Below are positions 14,827 to 22,675 of a DNA stretch of 64,000 nt, piece by piece. Source of the DNA: Solidesulfovibrio fructosivorans JJ]. Its GTDB lineage: Bacteria > Desulfobacterota > Desulfovibrionia > Desulfovibrionales > Desulfovibrionaceae. Positions within the stretch are counted from its first letter, which is position 1. Every line of letters starts with the position of its first letter. The notes under the pieces are model-generated. The model was not told the DNA's origin. It ran no database searches and was given only the letters and a program-made list of their open reading frames with translations. The stretch is from contig NZ_AECZ01000001.1 of the NCBI RefSeq assembly GCF_000179555.1, positions 62,001 through 126,000 of the forward strand, in the 5' to 3' direction. The position numbers and the translations under genes were made by a program.

Positions 14827-16917
14827 ATGGCCGTGACGACCATCGACGATCCCCTGTTCGACCAGGAATGTTATCTGCTCAATACCGGCCAGAACGGCGC
14901 GACGCCCGGCATCGACCTCAATGTCGCGCTGGTCTGGCCGGACTACACGGGCCAAGGCGTCACCGTCGGCGTCTTCGATACGGGGGTGGAATACGACCAT
15001 CCCGATATCAGCGCCAATCTCGACGTCTCCTTGAGCTTTTCCGCCATGGAGAACGGGGCGGATGGGCAGCCCGTCCTGACCGAGGACAACCACGGCATGG
15101 CCGTGGCCGGCGAGATTGCCGCCGTGGCCGGCAACGGCATCGGCGGCGTCGGCGTGGCCTATGACGCCGCTTTGGCCTCGATCTACCTCGACTTGTCGGA
15201 GCAGGTGGAGGATGGCCAGCTCAAGGCCGCCTTTGCCGATGCGCTGCAACGTACCGTCGGCGTCTGCGATGTGATGAGCAACAGCTGGGGATTTAGCGGC
15301 GTCTTCGACAATTTCAACGCCCCCGAGGGGCAGGGCATGGGAGAGGCGTTGTCCCGGGCCGTATCCGAGGGGCGAGGCGGGCTTGGGGCCATCGTCGTCT
15401 TCGCCGCCGGCAACGAAAGGGAAGAGGGCTTCGACGCCAACGCCGACAATCTCACCAACTCTCCGTACGTCATTTCCGTGGCGGCTGTGGACAACACCGG
15501 CAAGGTGAGCAGCTACAGCACCCCGAGCGCCTCCAATCTGGTGGCCGCGCCGTCCAATTCCCATTACTACACCTGGGAAACCGTCGTCATCCCCGCCGAG
15601 GACGAGGACGGCGAGGACGAGGTGATCCAGGAGCTTGTGTCGCATTCCTACGGCGACATCGTGACCACCGACCGGGTGGGGACGCTTGGCTACAATACTG
15701 CGGCCTCGCCGGAAGGGGATTACGCCTACGATTTCAGCGGCACCTCGGCCGCCGCGCCCCTGGTCTCCGGCGTCGTGGCCCTCATGCTCGAGGCCGACCC
15801 CGTCCTTGGCTACCGCGACGTCCAGGACATCCTGGCCCTGACCGCGCGCAACACGGACGCCGCCGGCGATTGGACCGTAAACGGCGCGACGACCTGGAAC
15901 GGCGGCGGCATGCATGCCAGCCGCGACGTGGGCTATGGCCTGGTGGACGCCACCGCCGCCGTACGTCTGGCCGAGACCTGGGACACGCAAAGCACGACCG
16001 AAAACCTTCTCGTGACGACCGGCGAGGCCGGGGTCGGCGTCACGCTCCCTGACGACGGCACCGGTTCCGTTTCCTCCGGCATCGCCATGGCGGCCGGGGT
16101 TGCCGTGGAGCGGGCCGAAATCGTGCTCGACCTGTCCACCGAGGACGTCTCCGGCCTGACCTTCGTCCTGACCTCGCCGGCGGGCACCCAAAGCGTCCTC
16201 TTCGACGCGCCGGGCATGGCCGGGGCGTATCCGGCCAATTTCGCCATGACCTCCACCGCCTTTCTGGGCGAATCCTCCCAGGGCGACTGGATGCTGACGG
16301 TCAACGACACCAAGGCCGACGGCGCGACCGTGGACCTGGACGGCTGGACGCTCAACCTCTACGGCGCGGCCGCGACCGACGACACGCGCTACGTCTATAC
16401 CAACGAGTACGGAACCTACGCCGCGCAGGACCCCTCGCGCACGCTGCTTGTCGACCTGACCGGCACGGACACCATAAACGCCTCGCCCGTGACGGCCGGG
16501 TCCGCCGTCACCCTGGCGCCGGGGACCGTCAGCCTCATCGACGGGGCGGCCGTTGTCCTGGCGCCGCTGACCACCATCGAGAATCTCGCCACCGGCGACG
16601 GCAACGACCTGCTCGTGGACAATGACGCCGACAACAGCCTGTATGGCGGCCGGGGCGACGACGTGCTCATGACCGGCCGGGGCGACGACAGTCTCGACGG
16701 CGGCCCGGGCTTCGATGTGGTCGGCTTCCCCAACATTTATGCGGATTATACGATTGGAACGGACACGGGTGTGCTCACGGTGTCGAGCCAGGCCGGGGTC
16801 AAGACCATCGCCAACGTCGAGGCCTTGTCCTTTGCCGACCGGGTCGTGCCCGCGACGGATGCGCTGACCAGGACGGACTTGGGCAATACGAACGGCTTGC
16901 TGGCAGTCGTGGGGTGA
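14827..16917 (+). CDS. Secreted subtilisin-like (S8) protease with P domain and RTX repeats
   Basis: A 696-residue extracellular serine endopeptidase. The triad is visible: Asp51 in VGVFDTGVEYDHPD, His89 in EDNHGMAVAGE and Ser307 in DFSGTSAAAPL; the oxyanion Asn196 is in FAAGNE. Residues about 400-520 form a proprotein-convertase P domain (LVLDLS, FVLTSPAGTQ, GDWMLTVNDTKADG). RTX calcium-binding nonapeptides follow (YGGRGDDVLMTGRGDDSLDGG, residues about 617-640). There is no signal peptide, as expected for type I secretion with a C-terminal signal. ATG 14827 has GGAG upstream. No ABC exporter lies next to it. It sits directly beyond the phage junction but has normal host-like G+C content. Confidence 0.92.
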   Translation: MAVTTIDDPLFDQECYLLNTGQNGATPGIDLNVALVWPDYTGQGVTVGVFDTGVEYDHPDISANLDVSLSFSAMENGADGQPVLTEDNHGMAVAGEIAAVAGNGIGGVGVAYDAALASIYLDLSEQVEDGQLKAAFADALQRTVGVCDVMSNSWGFSGVFDNFNAPEGQGMGEALSRAVSEGRGGLGAIVVFAAGNEREEGFDANADNLTNSPYVISVAAVDNTGKVSSYSTPSASNLVAAPSNSHYYTWETVVIPAEDEDGEDEVIQELVSHSYGDIVTTDRVGTLGYNTAASPEGDYAYDFSGTSAAAPLVSGVVALMLEADPVLGYRDVQDILALTARNTDAAGDWTVNGATTWNGGGMHASRDVGYGLVDATAAVRLAETWDTQSTTENLLVTTGEAGVGVTLPDDGTGSVSSGIAMAAGVAVERAEIVLDLSTEDVSGLTFVLTSPAGTQSVLFDAPGMAGAYPANFAMTSTAFLGESSQGDWMLTVNDTKADGATVDLDGWTLNLYGAAATDDTRYVYTNEYGTYAAQDPSRTLLVDLTGTDTINASPVTAGSAVTLAPGTVSLIDGAAVVLAPLTTIENLATGDGNDLLVDNDADNSLYGGRGDDVLMTGRGDDSLDGGPGFDVVGFPNIYADYTIGTDTGVLTVSSQAGVKTIANVEALSFADRVVPATDALTRTDLGNTNGLLAVVG

Positions 16918-16963
16918 GAAAAGGCACGGGCCATACAATCAAAAAGTTGCCAAAAGGGAGAGC

Positions 16964-17001
16964 GCGAGAGGGATACCCTATGAAAAGGGTTTCCCTCTCG
17001 C
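16964..17001. repeat. Long hairpin, dispersed family type 1
   Basis: GCGAGAGGGA pairs with TCCCTCTCGC, extended by TACCCT/AGGGTT with one mismatch. It lies in the 97-base gap between the convergent RTX protease and diguanylate cyclase genes, where it can act as a terminator in both directions. The same core with flanks GGGAGAGC and ATT recurs at 33287, 49941 and 52730. Confidence 0.8.
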
Positions 17002-17014
17002 ATTGCTTTTAGCC

Positions 17015-18514
17015 TTAGCCGGCTTTCGCTGCCGAGGCGACCGGCTCCGACGCCATGGGCATGGGCCCGAGCGCCGTGCAGACCTGGTTGCGGCCGAGCT
17101 TCTTGGCCTGGTACAGGGCCTTGTCCGCCTTTTCCAGCAGTTCCTTGCGCTTGGCCAGCGAACCGGGGACCATCGTGGCCACGCCGATGGAGATGGTGAT
17201 GGAAAATTCCTGGCCATCGTGGTTGAAACGGGCGTCGCCGATCACGCCGCGCAGCCGCTCGGCCAGCACGCGCGAAGGCTCCTCGGCGGTCTGGGGCAGG
17301 ATGACCGTGAACTCCTCGCCGCCGTAGCGGGCGGTGAAATCCGTGCTGCGAAGCGTATCCGAAAGGAGGCGTCCCACCTCGCGCAGCACATGGTCGCCGA
17401 CAAGATGCCCGAACCGGTCGTTGATGCTCTTGAAATGGTCGATGTCGAGCATGAGCAGGCTCATGGGGTGGTGGTACCGCTGGTGGCGCCGCAACTCCTC
17501 GACAAGACGCTCGTCAAACGCCCGACGGTTGTGGATGCGGGTGAGCCCGTCGTGATCGGCCCGGATCTTGACCTGGTTGAACAGCGCGGCGTTGCGCAGG
17601 GCCAGGGCCAGATGGTTGATGGAGGCGTAAAGCGCCTGCACCTGGTCCTTGCCGAGCGCCTTGCCCTGATCGCGATAGAGGATCAGCGCGCCGAAGGTGT
17701 CCCCCCCGACCCGAAGCGGCAAGCGGATGGTTTCCTCGGGAGCTTGCGGGATGGCCAGCGGCTCCCGAGTCACGCCGCCTTCCAGAAAGGTTGTCCGATA
17801 GCTCTGCATGGACTTGCCGGAAAGCTTGGTCCCGTGGCGCAGCAGCTCCTCGGTCCAGTACCGTTCGGTGGTATGGTCCATGTCCGGTTCCAGGAACAGT
17901 TCCGCTTCCATGGCCCCGGAGCTTCCCGGTTGCCAGATGACGCCCAAAAGCCCGCGCAAGGGTAACAGCAGTTCCAGGTCCTCCCGGGCGTTGTCCAGGA
18001 TGACGGTGGGGTCGAGGGACTCCGAGGCGCGGGTGAGGATGCGGTTCAAAAAGAGCACGAGGTCGGTCTTGCGGGCGAGCAGTTCCCGTTCCAGCATGAT
18101 CTCGCGGGTCATGCGGAAAATATCGTCGTAAAGGCTTTTGACTTCCTTGGCCCGGAAGATGACGTCGCGGATCTTCTTGTCGGTCAGGGGCTCGGAGATG
18201 GCGGAGAGGAAACCGTCCTCCAGCACTTCGTCGAAATCGGCCACGGACTGGTCGGCGGCAAGCACGAGCACCCGCTGGGGCACTTCCCAGTCCTCCAGGC
18301 GTCGGCGGGCGTCGGCGGGCAGGGCGTCCCAGGCCTCCTTGACCACGAAGATGACCAGGGGGGCGGACCGGCCCATGTCGCGTTCCGCCGGGTGGCGGCC
18401 GACAGGCCAGTTGCGCAGGGTGTAACCACTGCCGAGGGCGGCAGAAACTGCCGACTCGAGGGCATCCGTGAGGCCAATGCCCCACACTTGTTCCGGGCGC
18501 ATGCCGCGCGTCAT
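17015..18514 (-). CDS. Diguanylate cyclase with receiver-like and GAF-like N-terminus
   Basis: Makes cyclic di-GMP from two GTP. The 499-residue protein has a degenerate receiver-like N-terminus (LVIFVVKEAWDALPADARRRL, VLVLAADQSV; about 40-120). A GAF-like sensor region spans about 150-320 (LLPLRGLLGVIW, IRLPLRVGGDTFGALILY). The GGDEF domain lies at 330-485. The active-site motif is GGEEF in ARYGGEEFTVIL. Five residues before it, RSTD is the RxxD inhibitory site for product feedback. ATG 18514 follows AAAGGAGG. It has no membrane segment, so it is probably cytoplasmic. The signal sensed by the GAF-like part is unknown. Confidence 0.92.
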   Translation of the reverse strand: MTRGMRPEQVWGIGLTDALESAVSAALGSGYTLRNWPVGRHPAERDMGRSAPLVIFVVKEAWDALPADARRRLEDWEVPQRVLVLAADQSVADFDEVLEDGFLSAISEPLTDKKIRDVIFRAKEVKSLYDDIFRMTREIMLERELLARKTDLVLFLNRILTRASESLDPTVILDNAREDLELLLPLRGLLGVIWQPGSSGAMEAELFLEPDMDHTTERYWTEELLRHGTKLSGKSMQSYRTTFLEGGVTREPLAIPQAPEETIRLPLRVGGDTFGALILYRDQGKALGKDQVQALYASINHLALALRNAALFNQVKIRADHDGLTRIHNRRAFDERLVEELRRHQRYHHPMSLLMLDIDHFKSINDRFGHLVGDHVLREVGRLLSDTLRSTDFTARYGGEEFTVILPQTAEEPSRVLAERLRGVIGDARFNHDGQEFSITISIGVATMVPGSLAKRKELLEKADKALYQAKKLGRNQVCTALGPMPMASEPVASAAKAG

Positions 18515-18643
18515 AACCGGCCTCCTTTGGTCCTGGGACCGCCTTGGGGGCGGGCTCCCGATTCGCTAATTGCAAGATAGAGGCCAACGGTCTTTGGGCC
18601 GCATCGATTGACAAGACGGCCTGGGTGTGGCTCCGTCCCCCCT

Positions 18644-20308
18644 ATGTCCGCGCCGCGCCTTTTCGCAACCCTCGATCCTTTCGTGGAATCCGGCGCCGTC
18701 ATGGGCCGAAAAGTGGCCAATGCCGGCTTTCTGGACGCCTTGTTGCGGGCCGATCCCTTCGACGGATACCATTTCTTCATGCCTTCGCCCCGGGAGCGCG
18801 ACATGCAGGAACGGCTGCTCGCGGCGCGCTACCCGGAAGCGTTCGGACGCGGCGAGTTCAATATTTTGACACGTCGCGACCTGCCGGCCAGCTTGGCCGC
18901 GACCTCTTACGCCGTTTTCCACCTCTCGGACTGCATCACTTCCCAGCCGCGTCTGGCCGCCCTGCGCAACGCCACAGCCCGAAATATCTTTCCTATCACC
19001 GGAACCACCCATTCCTTAAGTTACGCCGCCTACGGCCGGGAGTTCCTGGCCCACCTGTGGCCGGGAACCACCCGCCGCGACGCGGTTGTGGCCACCTCCA
19101 CGGCCGGGCAGGACGTGGTGACGCGCATTTTCGAGAGCCTGCGCCGGGGCTACGGCCTTTCCCCGGACACGCATCCCGGGCCGGAGGTGGCGCGCATTCC
19201 GCTCGGTGTGGACCTCGACGAGTGGCGGCCCGCCGCGGGCTTCGATCCCGCCGAGGTTAGGGCGTGTCACGGGATCGCCGCCGGGGCGACGGTCATGCTT
19301 GTTTTCGGCCGGCTCTCCCACAGCTCCAAGATGGATCTGCTGCCGCTTTTCCGGGCCGTGCAGCGCCTTGCGGGCCAGGGGATCGACCCCGCGTCGCTGT
19401 GCCTGGTGGCGGCGGGCTGGACCGACGACGACGCCGGGCCGTTTTTGCAGGTGCTCGTGAATCTGGCCGCCAACATCAACCTGCCTTTCGTTCTGATCAA
19501 GCGGCCGAGCGAGCAGGAAAAGCACGCGCTTTTCGCCCTGGCCGATATTTTCGTCTCCCTGGCCGACAATCCCCAGGAGACCTTCGGCCTGACGCTGCTC
19601 GAGGCCATGGCCGCCGGGCTTCCCGTGGTCGCCTCGGACTACGACGGCTACCGCGACATCGTGCTTTCCGGCCGCACCGGGTTCCTTGTCCCGACCATGG
19701 GCCTGCCGGATACGCGGCAGCGCGACGTCCTGGCTCCGCTTTGCTACGACAATCATACCCATCTCTCCCTGGCCCAGGGACTGGCCGTGGACGTGCCGAC
19801 GCTGGCGGACGCGCTGGCGAGGCTTGCGGCCGATGCCGGCCTGCGCCGGGAAATGGGCGAGGCCGGGCGTGGCCGGGTTCGTCGGGAATTTACCTGGGAT
19901 ACGGTGATCGAGCGCCATCTCGCCTTGTGGGAAGGTCTGGCCCATGCCCCCGCGCCCGACCGCGAGACGCTTCGGGACCTGCGCCATCCGCAGACTCTGG
20001 CTTACGGCGAGGTGTTCGCCGGCTATCCCAGCGAGATCCTTTCCGACGCCGTGCGGCTCACCTGGAGCCGGGCCGGCCGGGCCGTCTACCGGGGACAGGA
20101 TTTCCCGGTCATCTATGCGGGCATGGCCGGGGACATCTCGCTTGCCGCCCTTCGCACGCTGCTTTTTCTGTCTCGCTCCGGCTGCCCGGGGCTGACCCTT
20201 GCCGCCCGGCTGGCCGCGGCCGAACCGGAGCTCGACGCGGCCGCCGCCCGCTACCATGTCGTCTGGGCGTTTAAGCAGGATCTTTTGGAACGGCAGGAGA
20301 CGGCATGA
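18644..20308 (+). CDS. GT4-type glycosyltransferase
   Basis: A 554-residue glycosyltransferase of the GT-B fold. The C-terminal half has the GT4 hallmark EKHALFALADIFVSLAD followed by ETFGLTLLEAMAAGLPVVASD, with the E-x7-E donor-binding glutamates. LVFGRLSHSSKMDLL opens the nucleotide-sugar domain. I choose ATG 18644; the longer frame begins at TTG 18608 and neither has a good ribosome-binding site. The last 120 residues extend beyond the usual enzyme. The stop overlaps rsmA (ATGA), so the two are co-translated although their roles seem unrelated. Acceptor and sugar are unknown. Confidence 0.83.
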   Translation: MSAPRLFATLDPFVESGAVMGRKVANAGFLDALLRADPFDGYHFFMPSPRERDMQERLLAARYPEAFGRGEFNILTRRDLPASLAATSYAVFHLSDCITSQPRLAALRNATARNIFPITGTTHSLSYAAYGREFLAHLWPGTTRRDAVVATSTAGQDVVTRIFESLRRGYGLSPDTHPGPEVARIPLGVDLDEWRPAAGFDPAEVRACHGIAAGATVMLVFGRLSHSSKMDLLPLFRAVQRLAGQGIDPASLCLVAAGWTDDDAGPFLQVLVNLAANINLPFVLIKRPSEQEKHALFALADIFVSLADNPQETFGLTLLEAMAAGLPVVASDYDGYRDIVLSGRTGFLVPTMGLPDTRQRDVLAPLCYDNHTHLSLAQGLAVDVPTLADALARLAADAGLRREMGEAGRGRVRREFTWDTVIERHLALWEGLAHAPAPDRETLRDLRHPQTLAYGEVFAGYPSEILSDAVRLTWSRAGRAVYRGQDFPVIYAGMAGDISLAALRTLLFLSRSGCPGLTLAARLAAAEPELDAAAARYHVVWAFKQDLLERQETA

Positions 20309-21156
20309 GTCGCAAGTCCTTTTCGCCCGCGACCGAAGCGCCCACGGCGGACGGGGCGGGGGAGTCCTTCGCCCGGGCCAAGCGCAGCCTGGGGCAGAAT
20401 TTTTTGAGCGACCCCAACACGGCGGCCAAGATCGTTTCCGCCTGCGGCATTGCCGCCGGAGACACCGTCATCGAGATCGGTCCCGGCCGGGGGGCGCTGA
20501 CCGGGCTTATCGCCGCCGCCGGCCCAAGCTCTTTTCTGGCCCTGGAAAAGGATCGGGAGCTGGCGGCGCATCTGTCCCGGACCCATCCTTCCCTCGCCGT
20601 GGCCCTGACCGACGCCTTGCGACAGGACTGGAGCCGGCTCGACCGCCTTTCCGGGAACGTGCGGATCATCGGCAACCTGCCCTACAACATCGCCTCGCCG
20701 CTTCTGTGGGACCTGTGCGCCGGGGCGACACGGTTTACGCGGGCCGCGTTCATGGTGCAGCACGAGGTGGCGCTTCGGCTTTGCGCCGGGCCGGGCGGCC
20801 GGGAGTATGGGGCGCTTTCCGCCTGGATTGCCAGCCATGTCCGGGTCGCCTACTGCTTCAAGGTGCCGCCCACGGTGTTCCGGCCCCGCCCCAAGGTGGA
20901 TTCGGCCGTGGTGGCCATGACGCCGCTGCCGCTTTCGGACCGGCCGGCCGAGCCCCTGGCGCTGGCCAAATTGCTTAAAACTCTTTTCTCCAAGCGTCGC
21001 AAGCAGTTGGGAGGAATCCTGAAAGCTTGGCGCGGCCCGGAACTGGACGATTGGCTGGCCGGGCAGGGCATTCGTCTGACGGACAGACCGGAAACCCTGG
21101 CCCCGAAGCAGCTCGCCGGACTGGCTGAAATGCTGAAAATGCGCCTGACCTCTTGA
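20305..21156 (+). CDS. rsmA: 16S rRNA dimethyladenosine transferase RsmA (KsgA)
   Basis: Methylates two adjacent adenines in the 3'-terminal hairpin of 16S rRNA during small-subunit maturation. Family motifs in order are KRSLGQNFLSDP (27-38), the SAM-binding VIEIGPGRGALTG (about 54-66) and the catalytic NLPYNIAS (near 124-131). FRPRPKVDSAV (near 191) and the C-terminal LLKTLFSKRRKQLG complete the pattern. The 283-residue length is normal, with a short Ala/Ser-rich N-terminal extension. It starts at ATG 20305, overlapping the glycosyltransferase stop. Confidence 0.96.
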   Translation: MSRKSFSPATEAPTADGAGESFARAKRSLGQNFLSDPNTAAKIVSACGIAAGDTVIEIGPGRGALTGLIAAAGPSSFLALEKDRELAAHLSRTHPSLAVALTDALRQDWSRLDRLSGNVRIIGNLPYNIASPLLWDLCAGATRFTRAAFMVQHEVALRLCAGPGGREYGALSAWIASHVRVAYCFKVPPTVFRPRPKVDSAVVAMTPLPLSDRPAEPLALAKLLKTLFSKRRKQLGGILKAWRGPELDDWLAGQGIRLTDRPETLAPKQLAGLAEMLKMRLTS

Positions 21157-21187
21157 CTTTGGGACGTAAATCGATTTTCTTTTGCCC

Positions 21188-21215
21188 ACTCGCCCCGCAT
21201 GCGGGCGGGTTTTTC
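21188..21215 (+). terminator. Intrinsic terminator after rsmA
   Basis: ACTCGCCC pairs with GGGCGGGT (one wobble) around a 7-nt loop and is followed by TTTTT. It ends the glycosyltransferase-rsmA unit, so the HU gene downstream must have its own promoter in 21216-21374. Confidence 0.75.
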
Positions 21216-21374
21216 GGCTATGCGCGACAGAGCCGGGCCGGCCTTCCTCGTCACGGGGAGGCGAGCGAGATGGTGGCCGGTTTTCCACATGCTGTCGCCG
21301 CATGGCCAGGGCGATTACGGGAGCTTAACGCCGCCTGCTGGCAGATGGCGTATCAACCGAGGAGGAGAGGACTA

Positions 21375-21647
21375 ATGACCAAGGCTGACCTGGTAGGAAA
21401 AATTGCCGAGAAGACCGGCCTGACCAAGGCCAACGCCGAGCGCGCGCTCAACGCCTTTATCGAGGCTATTGAAGCCACGCTGGTCGGCGAGGGAAAGATC
21501 ACCCTGACCGGATTCGGCACCTTCATGGTGGACGAACGCAAGGCCCGCACCGGACGCAACCCCCGCACCGGCGCCGAAATCAACATTCCGGCGTCGAAGG
21601 TTGTCAAATTCCGGCCCGGGAAACTGCTCAAGGACGCCATTCAATAA
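21375..21647 (+). CDS. HU family DNA-binding protein
   Basis: A 90-residue nucleoid protein that bends and wraps DNA. MTKADLVGKIAEKTGLTKAN is the helical dimer part, and the signature GFGTFMVDERKARTGRNPRT shows the beta arm with GRNPRTG. The C-terminal IPASKVVKFRPGKLLKDAI is typical. ATG 21375 has GGAGGAGAGG in front. The upstream frame extension to 21153 is a shadow of the terminator region. HU cannot be separated here from the other HU-like paralogues a Desulfovibrio genome often carries. Confidence 0.95.
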   Translation: MTKADLVGKIAEKTGLTKANAERALNAFIEAIEATLVGEGKITLTGFGTFMVDERKARTGRNPRTGAEINIPASKVVKFRPGKLLKDAIQ

Positions 21648-21668
21648 AACCCTCCCTGGAGAATTTTC

Positions 21669-21854
21669 ATGCTGCACGGCGAAACTGTCCACAGCCCCCT
21701 GCCGCAGGACCTGCCCTGGTGGCAACCCGATCACTTCGTGTTTTTTAGCGTGTTGTATCTGGTGCTTTTCATTATTGCCTCCGGCATGGGCTATTGTGTG
21801 ATCAAGGCCATTATTGACACCCAAAAGGCCAGCGCCCACGGGCAGCAGCACTGA
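21669..21854 (+). CDS. Small single-pass membrane protein
   Basis: A 61-residue protein 21 bases after HU, with GGAGA before the ATG. One hydrophobic helix (HFVFFSVLYLVLFIIASGMGYCVIKA, residues about 22-47) is flanked by a short acidic/Pro-rich N-terminus and a polar tail ending in HGQQH. There is no signal-peptidase site, so it is probably an inner-membrane anchor. A strong terminator follows, making HU plus this gene a unit. The function is unknown. Confidence 0.75.
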   Translation: MLHGETVHSPLPQDLPWWQPDHFVFFSVLYLVLFIIASGMGYCVIKAIIDTQKASAHGQQH

Positions 21855-21884
21855 TCCAACGCCACGACGCCAGGCTTTCATTTA

Positions 21885-21915
21885 TCCGCCCGGCTTCGGC
21901 CGGGCGGATTTTTTT
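21885..21915 (+). terminator. Intrinsic terminator after HU unit
   Basis: TCCGCCCGGC and GCCGGGCGGA form a 10-bp stem with a TTCG-type loop, followed by seven T. A textbook terminator. Confidence 0.93.
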
Positions 21916-21933
21916 GCTCCGGGATCAAAGCCC

Positions 21934-21962
21934 TTGACGCAGGGGCGTTCCCGGGATAGTTA
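21934..21962 (+). promoter_or_regulatory. Sigma-70 type promoter for rpsU cluster
   Basis: TTGACG (21934-21939) and TAGTTA (21957-21962) are separated by 17 bases, 46 bases before the rpsU start and directly after a terminator. It would drive the macromolecular-synthesis cluster. Confidence 0.6.
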
Positions 21963-22007
21963 TCCGTTTTTGCCGTATAGGGATTTCCCAAAGAGGGGGT
22001 GAGGTCC

Positions 22008-22208
22008 GTGCCCGGAGTGTATCTTGACGAGTCCGACAACTTCGATGTGGCGCTTCGCCGCTTCAAGAAGCAGGTCGAAAAATCCGGGATTCTCTCGGAG
22101 CTGAAAAAGCGCCAGCACTTTGAGAAACCCAGCGTCATGCGCAAGAAGAAAAAGGCCGCCGCGCGTAAGCGCCTTCTTAAGAAAATGCGCAAAATCAACA
22201 TGATGTAA
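22008..22208 (+). CDS. rpsU: 30S ribosomal protein S21
   Basis: A 66-residue basic protein of the small ribosomal subunit near the anti-Shine-Dalgarno region. The family core is PGVYLDESDNFDVALRRFKK and then KSGILSELKKRQHFEKPSV, with a strongly basic tail (MRKKKKAAARKRLLKKMRK). I choose GTG 22008, which gives the usual family N-terminus, rather than GTG 21999. The stop shares bases with the yqeY start (TAATG). It opens the rpsU-dnaG-rpoD cluster known from many bacteria. Confidence 0.95.
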   Translation: MPGVYLDESDNFDVALRRFKKQVEKSGILSELKKRQHFEKPSVMRKKKKAAARKRLLKKMRKINMM

Positions 22209-22654
22209 TGAATCTGACAGCCCGAATCGAATCCGACTATCTGGCCGCCATGCGGGCCAGGAACGAGATCGTCGTCGGCGTGCTGCGTATGCTCAAGGCC
22301 GCCGCCAAGTTGCGGCAGGTGGAGCTTATGCGGCCGCTTACCGATGACGAGCTGCTCGATGTCCTGGCCAAGCAGGCCAAACAGCGTCGCGAGTCCATCG
22401 AACAGTTCGCCAAGGCGGGCCGGGCTGACCTGGTCGAAAAAGAGGAGCGGGAGTTGGAGGTGCTTGTCGCCTACTTGCCCGCTCCTTTGACCGACGCCGA
22501 ACTTGGCGACGCCGTTGCCGCCGCTGTGGCCGAACTGGATGCCCACGGCATGAAGGACATGGGCCGGGTGGTGCAGGCGGTGCTCGCCGCTCACAAGGGG
22601 CGGGTCGACGGCAAACGGGTCAGCGGGGCCGTCAAGGCGCGCCTGACTTTCTGA
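22208..22654 (+). CDS. yqeY: GatB/YqeY domain protein
   Basis: A 148-residue protein of the YqeY family, which shares the tRNA-binding tail domain of amidotransferase GatB. Typical segments are the N-terminal YLAAMRARNEIVVGVLRMLKAAAK and KRRESIEQF-like AKQRRESIEQFAKAGRADLV. LEVLVAYLPAPLTDAEL, MGRVVQAVLAAHKGRVDGKRV and VSGAVKARL follow. It often sits between rpsU and dnaG, as here. The precise role is not established; a link to tRNA quality is suggested for the domain. Confidence 0.93.
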   Translation: MNLTARIESDYLAAMRARNEIVVGVLRMLKAAAKLRQVELMRPLTDDELLDVLAKQAKQRRESIEQFAKAGRADLVEKEERELEVLVAYLPAPLTDAELGDAVAAAVAELDAHGMKDMGRVVQAVLAAHKGRVDGKRVSGAVKARLTF

Positions 22655-22675
22655 CAGCGCTTCCCTTTTTTTCTT

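Noticed and set aside
14437-16938. 833-codon open frame on the minus strand
   Set aside because: It is an antisense shadow of the RTX protease, with Gly/His/Arg-rich sequence and no motif. The plus strand shows a complete protease triad and RTX repeats.
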